DNA of 64,000 bases from an uncultured Marinobacter sp. (lineage in GTDB: Bacteria > Pseudomonadota > Gammaproteobacteria > Pseudomonadales > Oleiphilaceae). The position numbers and the translations under genes were made by a program. Each line of letters starts with the position of its first letter. Position 1 is the stretch's first letter. This document shows positions 51,381 to 59,778 of the stretch, one piece after another. The stretch covers positions 62,001-126,000 of the forward strand of contig NZ_CANLBK010000003.1 of the NCBI RefSeq assembly GCF_947488835.1. Direction: 5' to 3'. A model generated the notes under the pieces. That model did not search any database. It was not told where the DNA came from and worked only from the letters and a program-made list of their open reading frames with translations.

Positions 51381-52511
51381 ATGCAAAGCAACAAATTAGG
51401 AATGGCCCTTCGTGCGGCTGCCGCTATGACTGTAGCCGGTATGGCAAGTCAGGCAGGTGCAGTAAACTTTGACGCTAATGGTTGGGACAGCAGTATTTAC
51501 GGGTATGCGAGCTTGAAAGCAAGCTACGACATTGATGAGAACGCTGCATCGTCCACCCGGTCGTTCAACTACGAAGCAATTAACGTGGGTGCCGCTGAAA
51601 ACAACGAGGCAACAGGTTATTTCGGCGCAGATGCGTTCCAAAGTCGCATTGGTGTTAAAACAACCAGCCCTGAAGGCGTCACTTTTAACATTGAAGGGGA
51701 TTTCCGTGGCGGCGGTGGTGGGACTTTGCGCTTGCGCCATGCTTACGGTTCATACAATGGCGTTTTGGCCGGCCAAACCTGGTCCAACTTCACCAGTTTC
51801 GTGGGTAACACATCAACGCTGGACTTCGACTCCCTGCCAGGTTTAGCTGGGTATCAGGCCCGCACCCCGCAGCTGCGCTACACGACCGGAGCTTTATCTG
51901 TTTCTGCAGAACAACCAATGAACTCGGTTGAAGGTGCTGGCGCTGCGGCCAAAGATGGCATGCCTGCCCTGACAGCTCGCTTTGAAGACAGCTCTGGCGG
52001 GCTGTCCTACTCTGCCGCGGTTCTGGCGCAGCAACTCGGCTATGACACAGGCACAACGGATGACAGCGCCTTTGGCTTTGCAACCTTCGTGGCTGGCAAA
52101 ATCGCGCTTTCAGATATGATTACAATTCAGGGAACCCTGAGCTTCACGGATGGCGCAAGCAATTACCTGTACCGTTCCGGTGTAGCTAGCGCATATGTTG
52201 CCCCCAATGGCGACGTAGAAACCATCTCTGGATACGGCGGCAGCCTTGGCGCTGGCTTCAATCTGGGCAATGGCCGGAGTATCAACATCGGCTACGGCAT
52301 GACAGAGGTCGATCTGGATGATGGTGTTGCTGACGGGGTGATTGCCGCTACCACATCGGAGACAATCTCTGCTGTGATGGCAAACTATCAGTGGACTCCG
52401 GTCAAGAACGTAATGATGGGCGTTGAATACCAGTATGGTATGCGCGAAGTGCAGAATGGCGACGACGGCGATGCGAGCCGGCTTTTGTTTGCAGCTCAGT
52501 ACAACTTCTAG
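51381..52511 (+). CDS. DcaP-like outer-membrane porin, second copy
   Basis: Outer-membrane barrel of 376 residues with a signal peptide (AAAAMTVAGMASQAGA) and no obvious coiled coil. Recognisable DcaP features are SSIYGYASLKASYDID, FQSRIGVKTTSPEGVTFNIEGDF, LRLRHAYGSYNGVLAGQTWSNF and the terminal ASRLLFAAQYNF ending in Phe. GGAG nine bases upstream supports ATG 51381 over a longer frame from 51366. It is followed by an unusually strong terminator, so it is a single-gene unit, divergent from the M19-like gene. Confidence 0.85.
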   Translation: MQSNKLGMALRAAAAMTVAGMASQAGAVNFDANGWDSSIYGYASLKASYDIDENAASSTRSFNYEAINVGAAENNEATGYFGADAFQSRIGVKTTSPEGVTFNIEGDFRGGGGGTLRLRHAYGSYNGVLAGQTWSNFTSFVGNTSTLDFDSLPGLAGYQARTPQLRYTTGALSVSAEQPMNSVEGAGAAAKDGMPALTARFEDSSGGLSYSAAVLAQQLGYDTGTTDDSAFGFATFVAGKIALSDMITIQGTLSFTDGASNYLYRSGVASAYVAPNGDVETISGYGGSLGAGFNLGNGRSINIGYGMTEVDLDDGVADGVIAATTSETISAVMANYQWTPVKNVMMGVEYQYGMREVQNGDDGDASRLLFAAQYNF

Positions 52512-52533
52512 AAAAAACTGCTGTTAAGTAAGT

Positions 52534-52571
52534 AAACATACACCCCGGACTCTTCCGGGGTGTATGTTTTT
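52534..52571 (+). terminator. Strong Rho-independent terminator after the porin gene
   Basis: A 16-bp perfect stem (52534-52549 with 52554-52569), loop CTCT, whose 3-prime side runs into TTTTTT. It lies 23 bases after the porin stop and 77 bases before gcdH. Confidence 0.95.
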
Positions 52572-52647
52572 GGCTTATCCGTCCCCTCAAAGTCCATCAC
52601 ACCCTGTGAAGATGGTATACCTGCCAACATTTTTTTGAGGAAAAAAA

Positions 52648-53817
52648 ATGGCTTCAGCACCTTGGAACGACCTGCTGCAACTCGATAAACAACTGGATGA
52701 AACCGAGCGTCAGGTGCGGGACAGCATTCGCAGTTTTTGCGACCAACGCCTTATGACAGGCATTCTTGAAGCAAACCGTCATGAAAAATTCGACCGCAAT
52801 ATTTTCAATCAAATGGGCGAACTCGGCATGCTTGGCGCCACCTTGCCTGAGGAATACGGCGGCCCTGGCCTGAACCACGTTAGCTACGGCCTGATCGCTC
52901 GCGAGGTTGAACGAGTTGATTCTGCCTATCGCTCTGCACTGAGCGTTCAATCCTCATTGGTCATTCACCCAATTCATGCTTTCGGCCAAGAAGCTCTAAG
53001 AAAGCGCATTCTGCCAAAGCTGGCCTCGGGCGAACTGGTTGGCTGCTTCGGCCTGACCGAACCCAACCACGGCTCTGACCCGGGCAGCATGGAAGCTCGC
53101 GCCAAAAAGGCAGACGGCGGCTACCTGCTAAGCGGCTCCAAAACCTGGATCACCAATTCTCCTATCGCCGATATTTTCGTAGTCTGGGCCAAACTGGACG
53201 GCAGGGTGACCGGCTTTGTGATCGAGCGAGAGGGTGCCAATGGGCTCGACACCCCGAAAATTGAAGGAAAGTTCTCACTCCGTGCATCCGATACTGGCTC
53301 TATCTTTATGAACGAGGTGTTTGTACCAGAGGAAAACAAGCTGGACGTAGAAGGCTTGAAGGGGCCTTTCAGCTGCCTGAACAAAGCCCGCTTTGGCATT
53401 AGCTGGGGTTCCTTGGGCGCTGCCGAGTTCTGCTGGCACGCCGCTCGCAGTTACACCCTTGAGCGTACACAGTTCGGCCGACCCCTGGCAGCCAACCAAC
53501 TGATTCAAAAGAAGCTGGTGGACATGCAGACCGAAATCACTCTGGGCCTGCAAGCCGCACTGCAACTGGGGCGCATGATGGATGCCGGTGATGCCACACC
53601 CGATGCGATTTCGCTGCTGAAACGCAACAACTGCGGCAAGGCCTTGGACATCGCACGGGTTGCCCGCGACATGCATGGCGGAAACGGTATATCAGACGAA
53701 TACCACGTGATCCGACACGTTATGAATCTGGAAGCGGTGAACACCTATGAAGGCACCCACGATGTTCACGCCTTGATTTTAGGCCGTGGCCAGACAGGCA
53801 TTGCGGCGTTTAGCTGA
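52648..53817 (+). CDS. gcdH: Glutaryl-CoA dehydrogenase
   Basis: FAD-dependent acyl-CoA dehydrogenase of 389 residues that oxidises and decarboxylates glutaryl-CoA to crotonyl-CoA, the last specific step of lysine, tryptophan and glutarate breakdown. GCDH landmarks are [15 protein letters not shown] with Arg95 at the glutarate-binding position, [15 protein letters not shown], the [12 protein letters not shown] segment and the catalytic base Glu368 in [22 protein letters not shown] precedes the ATG. An acyl-CoA ligase follows 94 bases downstream and may supply the CoA ester. Confidence 0.93.
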   Translation: MASAPWNDLLQLDKQLDETERQVRDSIRSFCDQRLMTGILEANRHEKFDRNIFNQMGELGMLGATLPEEYGGPGLNHVSYGLIAREVERVDSAYRSALSVQSSLVIHPIHAFGQEALRKRILPKLASGELVGCFGLTEPNHGSDPGSMEARAKKADGGYLLSGSKTWITNSPIADIFVVWAKLDGRVTGFVIEREGANGLDTPKIEGKFSLRASDTGSIFMNEVFVPEENKLDVEGLKGPFSCLNKARFGISWGSLGAAEFCWHAARSYTLERTQFGRPLAANQLIQKKLVDMQTEITLGLQAALQLGRMMDAGDATPDAISLLKRNNCGKALDIARVARDMHGGNGISDEYHVIRHVMNLEAVNTYEGTHDVHALILGRGQTGIAAFS

Positions 53818-53836
53818 TACCTGAGCCCGAACAACC

Positions 53837-53852
53837 AAGCAAGCGCTTGCTT
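53837..53852. promoter_or_regulatory. Perfect 16-bp palindrome between gcdH and the ligase
   Basis: AAGCAAGCGCTTGCTT is a perfect uninterrupted palindrome, 59 bases before the ligase ATG. Palindromes of this size and shape often serve as TetR-family operators in fatty- and aromatic-acid genes; no TetR gene is adjacent, so the regulator is unknown. Confidence 0.5.
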
Positions 53853-53911
53853 CAAGTCACCGTGTGCATTAGATTCAACTCACGATAAGTACAACAAGTC
53901 GGAGTTTTTCT

Positions 53912-55501
53912 ATGTCCCTATGCAGTGAAATTTCCCTGAACATGATCGACCGGGTATCCGTTGGTGACATCCTGAGCCGCACCAGCGACATATTCCCGGA
54001 TAACATTGCCCTGGTAGATGGCGACCGTACCCTCACGTACCGTGCCTTTGAAAACCAGGCTAACCAGACTGCCAATGCCCTGCTGGGTTTGGGGCTGAAT
54101 CCGGGTGATACGGTGGGATTGCTGGCTCGCAACTGCCTGGAGCTGATGATCACTTACATGGCCTGCGCCAAGGCCAACCTTGTGTGCGCCCCGGTTAACC
54201 TGGGTTTAAAGCCCCATGAAATAGCCTACTGCCTGAATGACTGCGGCGCCCGTGTTTTGATTGTTGAAGAGGCACTGGCCGGAGCAGGCAAAGATCTGCC
54301 CGCACACCTTCCGGCGCTTGAGCATGTTTACTGGACAGGCAGCACCGCCACTGAAGGCGGCGGTAAATCCTGGCAGCCTTTTGAAAGCCTGGTGCAAAGT
54401 GGCCGTACAGATCCGGTAGAAGTACTGACCGGCGATCGCGATCCCGTGCAATTGCTTTATACCAGTGGAACCACGGCAAACCCGAAGGGCGTGATCACCA
54501 GTCACCTGGCCGTCACCATGACAGCCATGAGCAACACGATCGCGAACCAGACGCCTCCAGAGGCAAGCGTTCTTTGTACACTGCCGATGTTCCATTGCAC
54601 TGCGATCAACGCATTGGCAATCCCCTCCATTCTGACCGGCGGTAAACTGGTCATGACAAAAGGGTTCGATGCCAAAGAAAGTGCACGGCTGATTGAAGAG
54701 CACAGTGTTTACATGTTCGTGTTCCTGCCCATGATGTACCAGGCGATTCTGGCAGACCCGGAAGCCCGCAGCCGGGACTTCTCATCGGTACGCCGCGCTT
54801 TCTACGCCATGGCCCCCATGTCAGAGCCCATGCTCAAGAAGGTTGACGATCTATTCCCCAGCGCCGACATTGTCCTTGGGTCAGGCCAGACTGAATTCCT
54901 CCCGATGACCTGTTTGATCCGGACGGAACACCAGTGGAGCAAAGCGGGCTCGTGGGGTTCGGCGACACCTTTAACCCGAGTGGCGATCATGGATGATGAG
55001 GGCAACCTGTTGCCCCGAGGGCAGTCTGGCGAGATTGTTTATCGAGGTCCACAAGCTATGATCCGCTATCTCAATATGCCCGAGGCAACCACCGAAGCGT
55101 TCAAACACGGCTGGTTCCACAGCGGTGATATTGCATCCATCGACGAAGACGGTGTCATCTGGTTTACCGATCGCAAAAAAGACGTCATCAAAACTGGCGG
55201 CGAGAACGTCGCGTCTCTGGAAGTAGAACGCTGCCTGTTGGGCCACCCCGCCGTTTCGGAAGCTGCGGTTATCGGTTTGCCCCATGACCGCTGGGGTGAG
55301 GCGATTACCGCAAACGTCATTCTGATGCCCGACGCACAGGCAACAGAAGCCGAACTGATCGACTTCTGCAAGAGTAATATTGCCGGTTTTAAAGTGCCCA
55401 AAGCTATCGTGATTGTGGATGAATTCCCCCGCACAGGAACCGGGAAAATTCAGAAGCACATGATTCGTAAGAGCCTTGAAGGTCATTACTCAGACAATTA
55501 A
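53912..55501 (+). CDS. AMP-dependent acyl-CoA ligase
   Basis: ANL-superfamily ligase of 529 residues with a P-loop LLYTSGTTANPKG, the segment GSGQTEFLP (in place of the more usual YGMTE), GWFHSGDIASIDEDGVIWFTDRKKDVIKTGGENVAS and C-terminal PRTGTGKIQKHMIRKSL with the catalytic lysine. It activates an unknown acid in the cytoplasm. GGAG lies seven bases before ATG 53912. Placement after gcdH suggests glutarate or a longer dicarboxylate; a fatty acid or an alkane-derived acid linked to the nearby CYP153 operon is the alternative. Confidence 0.88.
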   Translation: MSLCSEISLNMIDRVSVGDILSRTSDIFPDNIALVDGDRTLTYRAFENQANQTANALLGLGLNPGDTVGLLARNCLELMITYMACAKANLVCAPVNLGLKPHEIAYCLNDCGARVLIVEEALAGAGKDLPAHLPALEHVYWTGSTATEGGGKSWQPFESLVQSGRTDPVEVLTGDRDPVQLLYTSGTTANPKGVITSHLAVTMTAMSNTIANQTPPEASVLCTLPMFHCTAINALAIPSILTGGKLVMTKGFDAKESARLIEEHSVYMFVFLPMMYQAILADPEARSRDFSSVRRAFYAMAPMSEPMLKKVDDLFPSADIVLGSGQTEFLPMTCLIRTEHQWSKAGSWGSATPLTRVAIMDDEGNLLPRGQSGEIVYRGPQAMIRYLNMPEATTEAFKHGWFHSGDIASIDEDGVIWFTDRKKDVIKTGGENVASLEVERCLLGHPAVSEAAVIGLPHDRWGEAITANVILMPDAQATEAELIDFCKSNIAGFKVPKAIVIVDEFPRTGTGKIQKHMIRKSLEGHYSDN

Positions 55502-55516
55502 TCCATAAATCTGTGC

Positions 55517-56791
55517 TCAACCCCCGGCACTGGCCAGTGCCGGGCTATCCGCCAGCAGCAATTCTTTAACCGGTACAGACTCATCCGCAAACCGATCCGG
55601 CTGAACAGCCAGGTTTTGCGCGATGATTCGCTTGCTCAAAACAAACTCTTGCGGGCGGTTTACACAGTCCGCCGCAATGAGCCTCCCTTCTCTAAAGTAG
55701 AACGCAGCAAAGCTTCGGCCGGTGAGCCTGTCGCCTCGAATTACCAGCTGGTCATAACCCCGGCTCAGGCCGGCGATCTGCAATTTTAAATCGTACTGAT
55801 CTGACCAGAACCAGGGCAGAAACTCTGAGGTTCTGCTTTCGCCACAAATCGAGGCAGCAGCAACCCTGGCTTGTTCGGTGGCATTGGGGACAGACTCCAG
55901 GCGAACGCGGCAACCGTAAACTCGGTTAAACTGATTGGCGCAATCCCCCGCTGCAACTACATTCTGATCGCTGGTGCGGCAATGTTCATCCACCACGATG
56001 CCGTTGTCCACGTTAAGACCAGCTACCTCTGCCAGCTCCGTGTTCGGCAACACCCCTACGCCAACCACAACCAGGTCGGCAGGGAACTCGGCGCCATCGG
56101 CACAAATAACTTTCTGCACACGACCATTACCGGAGAATCCTGAAACAGCGATATTGGTATGGATGCGCACACCACTTTCCGTGTGTACCCGGTGGTAAAA
56201 TTCGGATACCTCGGGTGCGGTTACCCGCCCCAGTAATCTGGGGCCTCGCTCTAAAAGAGTTACATGCATCCCCAGTTCCCTTAGCGACGCCGCTGCTTCG
56301 AGGCCAATATAACCGCCACCAACAATTACGGAATGCCTGCCTTCCACAACGCTCGCTTTAATGGATTCAGCGTCGGCCATATTGCGCAAATAATGAATCC
56401 CGTCCAGATCACTACCGGGCAGCTCCACCTTCCGGACTCGCGCGCCGGTGCAGAGCGCCAGCTTGTCATAGCTCAGCTGTTCGCTCTTTCCATCTTTCTC
56501 TCCATCACCCCCAACCAACGTCAGCGTCTGCTGATCCCGGTTGATGGCAGTAACCCGCCCTTGGCGAAACTGTATATCGTTCTTTTGATAAAACGCTGCC
56601 GGGCGAATCGGTAAGCTCTCAGCCGCTTTCTCACCCGACAAAAAAGCCTTGGACAGCGGCGGCCGTTGATAGGGCATGTGGGGCTCATCGCCGATCACCA
56701 GAATGTCACCCTCCCAGCCTTCCTGGCGAAGGCTGGTGGTCAGTTGTGCCGCCGCATGGCTGGCACCGACTATGAGGCAAGTCCGGGTCAT
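55517..56791 (-). CDS. NAD(P)H-dependent ferredoxin reductase of the CYP153 system
   Basis: FAD- and NAD(P)H-binding reductase of 424 residues, of the rubredoxin/putidaredoxin-reductase class. Dinucleotide-binding motifs are VGASHAAAQL at the N-terminus and IVGGGYIGLEAAASL in the middle, with YQRPPLSK and NVVAAGDCAN (second FAD motif) also clear. It passes electrons from NAD(P)H to the [2Fe-2S] ferredoxin at 58246-58566, which feeds the P450. Its ATG follows the P450 stop by four bases. The first GxGxxG is GASHAA rather than GxGxxG, a normal variant in this group. Confidence 0.9.
   Translation of the reverse strand: MTRTCLIVGASHAAAQLTTSLRQEGWEGDILVIGDEPHMPYQRPPLSKAFLSGEKAAESLPIRPAAFYQKNDIQFRQGRVTAINRDQQTLTLVGGDGEKDGKSEQLSYDKLALCTGARVRKVELPGSDLDGIHYLRNMADAESIKASVVEGRHSVIVGGGYIGLEAAASLRELGMHVTLLERGPRLLGRVTAPEVSEFYHRVHTESGVRIHTNIAVSGFSGNGRVQKVICADGAEFPADLVVVGVGVLPNTELAEVAGLNVDNGIVVDEHCRTSDQNVVAAGDCANQFNRVYGCRVRLESVPNATEQARVAAASICGESRTSEFLPWFWSDQYDLKLQIAGLSRGYDQLVIRGDRLTGRSFAAFYFREGRLIAADCVNRPQEFVLSKRIIAQNLAVQPDRFADESVPVKELLLADSPALASAGG
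55523..55544. terminator. Perfect palindrome at the convergent gene ends
   Basis: A 22-base perfect palindrome with CCCGGCACTGG on its left arm lies inside the last codons of the reductase gene, 22 bases past the ligase stop. It probably stops transcription from both sides, although neither side has a U-tract. Confidence 0.55.
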
Positions 56792-56795
56792 AAGC

Positions 56796-58187
56796 TCATG
56801 CCTCCGAGGGTTTGGCAGACAACTGAACCATCATCTTCGAATAGCCGCGCACGAAGTTGGATTGCACATACTCCGGCTCGCCAATCACCTCAATTTTGTC
56901 GAAACGTGCCAACAACTCTTCCCACAGGATACGCAACTGCAACTCGGCCAAACGATTGCCCATGCAACGGTGAACGCCAAAGCCGAAAGACAGGTGGTTG
57001 CGGGCATTTTTGCGATCGATAATGAACTGTTCCGGCTGGTCGATAGCACGCTCGTCGCGGTTACCGGAGGCGTACCACATGACTACCTTGTCGCCTTTCT
57101 TGATGGTTTGGCCGTTCAGCTCCACATCCTGTGTTGCAACACGCCGCATGTGAGCCAGGGGCGTTTGCCAGCGGATAATTTCGGACACCATATTGGTAAT
57201 CAGACTAGGGTCGCTCTTCAGTTTGGTGAACTCGTCCGGGAATCGATTCAGCGCAAACACGCCACCCGTCATTGAGTTTCGGGTAGTGTCATTGCCACCC
57301 ACAATCAGTAGCGCCAGGTTTCCCAAAAACTCCAACGGCCTGTTAATCAAGTCCCTGGTGTCGTCATTGCTTTGCAGCAGGGTAATCAAATCAAAGCCAG
57401 GCTCTTCTCCTGCCGCTGCTCTCGCTTTTTTCTCATGCCACAGGCGAGAAAAATGCCGGGACATATCCACCATGCCCCGGAATAGCTCATCTGAGTCGTT
57501 CAAGCCGCCAGTGGATTCGGCGCCGCCACCGGCCAGGTCAGACCAATAAACAAGTTTACGACGATTCTCATATGGGAAATCGAGCAGTGTTGCCAGCATT
57601 CTTGAGGTCAGTTCAATGGAGACATCTTCCACCCAATTGAACGGTGCATCCAAAGGAAGTTTGTCCAGGACATCCCGGGTGCGTTCGCGAATCAACCCCT
57701 CCATCTCTTTCAGGTTTTTCGGCGCTACAACACCCTGAACCGCTCTGCGCTGAACATCGTGTTTGGGTGGGTCCATGGCGATGAACATTTCCACCGCCAG
57801 CTCATCCGGCGCCTTACCAATAACGATAAAGGGCTCTGAGGAAAACAACTTGTGGTTTTTGTCCACGAACAGGATGTCCTCATAGCGTGTAACAGACCAG
57901 AAGGGACCGAATGCGCTGTTCTTCTGGTAATGCACCGGACATTCATCCCGCAAACGCTTGAAGTAAGACTCCCAACGATTTTGCCGGTACAAAAAAGGAT
58001 TGCTGACATCTATATCCTCTATCGCCAGCGTTGATACGTCGGGGATGGGCGCTTCTACGAATTCAGGAAATTCTGTGTATATCCCCAGCTTCGTTTTTGC
58101 CTTGTAAAGCAAATGAGCAGCCTTGATTTGTGTGGGCATCGGGACAAGTGCAGCGCCCTTCTCGGCAACCAGATTAACGATATTCAT
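56796..58187 (-). CDS. Cytochrome P450 alkane/fatty-acid terminal hydroxylase (CYP153 family)
   Basis: Soluble P450 of 463 residues. Clear CYP153 signatures are the N-terminal region SNPFLYRQNRWESYFKRLRDECPVHY, the I-helix IVGGNDTTRNSMTGG, the K-helix EIIRWQTPLAHMRR and the heme-binding FGFGVHRCMGNRLAE with Cys408. CYP153 enzymes hydroxylate the terminal carbon of medium-chain alkanes and fatty acids. The longer frame from 58292 is not used: ATG 58187 has AAGGA upstream and gives the family N-terminus MNIVNLVAEKGA. Order on the minus strand is ferredoxin, P450, reductase. Confidence 0.95.
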   Translation of the reverse strand: MNIVNLVAEKGAALVPMPTQIKAAHLLYKAKTKLGIYTEFPEFVEAPIPDVSTLAIEDIDVSNPFLYRQNRWESYFKRLRDECPVHYQKNSAFGPFWSVTRYEDILFVDKNHKLFSSEPFIVIGKAPDELAVEMFIAMDPPKHDVQRRAVQGVVAPKNLKEMEGLIRERTRDVLDKLPLDAPFNWVEDVSIELTSRMLATLLDFPYENRRKLVYWSDLAGGGAESTGGLNDSDELFRGMVDMSRHFSRLWHEKKARAAAGEEPGFDLITLLQSNDDTRDLINRPLEFLGNLALLIVGGNDTTRNSMTGGVFALNRFPDEFTKLKSDPSLITNMVSEIIRWQTPLAHMRRVATQDVELNGQTIKKGDKVVMWYASGNRDERAIDQPEQFIIDRKNARNHLSFGFGVHRCMGNRLAELQLRILWEELLARFDKIEVIGEPEYVQSNFVRGYSKMMVQLSAKPSEA

Positions 58188-58245
58188 AATGCGTCCATCC
58201 TTGCGGTTATTGTCTTTTTTGTGGGTGAGGAGTGGCCAGCGCCTG

Positions 58246-58566
58246 TTACATCTGAAACTCGGGCAAATGCGCAACCAGACCGTCCATCGCATCCGTTGCG
58301 ATGATCTGACAGGCCAACCGGGAGGTCGGCGCTCGATCCGGTGTCATATCCAACATCTGCAATTCCTCATCGCCGGCCTTGCCTGTGGCTGAAATCCAGT
58401 TGCCATCTACGATCACGTGGCAGGTGCCACAGGCCGCTTCACCGCCGCAGTCTGCATCGATGCCAGGCACTCCGTTATCCATGGCAATCTGCATCAGGGA
58501 TTTACCCGTTTCTATTTCAACAGCGTGTTCTGCACCGTGGTGTTCGATGAATGTAATACTGCCCAT
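58246..58566 (-). CDS. [2Fe-2S] ferredoxin of the CYP153 system
   Basis: Putidaredoxin-type ferredoxin of 106 residues. The cluster ligands are Cys40, Cys46, Cys49 and Cys86 in DADCGGEAACGTCHVIVD and RLACQI. It transfers electrons from the reductase to the P450. It is the first gene of the minus-strand operon, 58 bases before the P450 ATG, and divergent from the AraC-family regulator. The region before it contains a tandem regulator site. Confidence 0.93.
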   Translation of the reverse strand: MGSITFIEHHGAEHAVEIETGKSLMQIAMDNGVPGIDADCGGEAACGTCHVIVDGNWISATGKAGDEELQMLDMTPDRAPTSRLACQIIATDAMDGLVAHLPEFQM

Positions 58567-58645
58567 ATAGCGCTCCTGAGAATCGGCACAAAAGGTATCT
58601 TGTGGTTGTTCACTCCAGACTAGGCAATCATCGCCCCCTACAAGA

Positions 58646-58681
58646 GGTCATTTTTTGACATCACAGGGTCATTTAAAGACA
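58646..58681. promoter_or_regulatory. Tandem AraC-type operator between the CYP153 operon and its regulator
   Basis: Two direct repeats GGTCATTTTTTGACA (58646-58660) and GGTCATTTAAAGACA (58667-58681) share GGTCATTTNNNGACA and are offset by exactly 21 bases, two turns of the helix. This is the usual layout for an AraC-family dimer. It lies 80-115 bases from the ferredoxin start and 39-74 from the regulator start, so it could control both. Confidence 0.8.
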
Positions 58682-58719
58682 CTGTGCTTGTCCGGCACTG
58701 ATCAGAAAGGCGCAGAAGC

Positions 58720-59778
58720 ATGAAGAAAGAAGTGCAGGCCACAGGCCGAACGAGTGGAAATGCGGCCTGCATTCCCCCGAATTATTCTCGCCTGATCGCC
58801 CGGGTATTGGGCCTGCAAGCAAGGGAGCTGCCCACTCTACTCATGCAGACGGGCCTCTCAGTGGATCAGCTGATGCAGGACGACACCCTGCTCACATCCA
58901 GCCAGCAAATGCAGATACTGCAAAACGCCTTGCGGATGACTGAAGATGAACTATTCGGTTTGCGCATTGGGCAATGCCTGACGCCGACCACCCATGGGGC
59001 CATGGGGTTTCTGGCCAGTAGCAGCCCCAACTTGTTGATCGCGCTGAAGGCTTTCGAGACCTACCTTCCCACCCGAGCCGACTTTTCCCACCTCGAGTTG
59101 AAGCGCAGCGAGTACTACTGGGAGTGCTACTGCTACTTTGATATGGCGCTTGATACGGATGTGCACCGTGTTATTTCGGAAGCCTACGCATCCATTCTCT
59201 TTCAATGTGCAGAGTTCATTATCGGGCAGCCGGTAGAAGGTGCGCGCACCTGCTTCTCCTTTCCGGAACCTGATTACAGCCCGCGGTATGCTGAATTTCT
59301 ACCCGGGGACATCGAATTTTCCTCACCGGAGTTGATACTGAAGATCCCCGCGTATCTTTGCGATATTCCCAACGCTGCGGCGAATAATGAAAACTACTCA
59401 CTGGCGCTGCGGCAGTGCCAATCAATGCTGCAGAAACTACCGCTCAAAACCAACAACTGGACCCACCGCCTACAAAGACTGATGCTGTCACAGCCTCCAG
59501 GGGTGCTCAGCGAAGAAGAAGCGGCAGCCATGATGTTCATCAGCAAACGCACTCTGGCCCGCAGGCTGGAGCTGGAAGGCCGAAGCTTCCGTAGTATTCG
59601 TGACGAAATACTGTCGCAGCAGGCCAGCAGTTATCTGCGCAGCAGCACTATGTCGGTGGATGCGATTGCAGCCATCCTCAGCTACCATGACAGCTCCAAT
59701 TTTCGGCGAGCCTTCAAACGCTGGTTTCAGTTAACGCCTGATCAGTATCGAAAGCAGGCAAGATTAGAAAATTCATGA
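58720..59778 (+). CDS. AraC-family transcriptional regulator (Arabinose-bd type)
   Basis: Regulator of 352 residues with the N-terminal Arabinose_bd-type sensing domain (LLMQTGLSVDQLM, LRIGQCLTPTTHGAMGFLASSSPNLLIALKAFETYLP) and a C-terminal AraC HTH (LSEEEAAAMMFISKRTLARRLELEGRSFRSIRDEI and IAAILSYHDSSNFRRAFKRWFQLTPDQYR). Similar regulators beside CYP153 genes in Alcanivorax-type bacteria are reported to activate them in response to alkanes or their oxidation products. It is divergent from the CYP153 operon and has the tandem operator in front. Its stop overlaps the next ATG (ATGA). Confidence 0.88.
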   Translation: MKKEVQATGRTSGNAACIPPNYSRLIARVLGLQARELPTLLMQTGLSVDQLMQDDTLLTSSQQMQILQNALRMTEDELFGLRIGQCLTPTTHGAMGFLASSSPNLLIALKAFETYLPTRADFSHLELKRSEYYWECYCYFDMALDTDVHRVISEAYASILFQCAEFIIGQPVEGARTCFSFPEPDYSPRYAEFLPGDIEFSSPELILKIPAYLCDIPNAAANNENYSLALRQCQSMLQKLPLKTNNWTHRLQRLMLSQPPGVLSEEEAAAMMFISKRTLARRLELEGRSFRSIRDEILSQQASSYLRSSTMSVDAIAAILSYHDSSNFRRAFKRWFQLTPDQYRKQARLENS

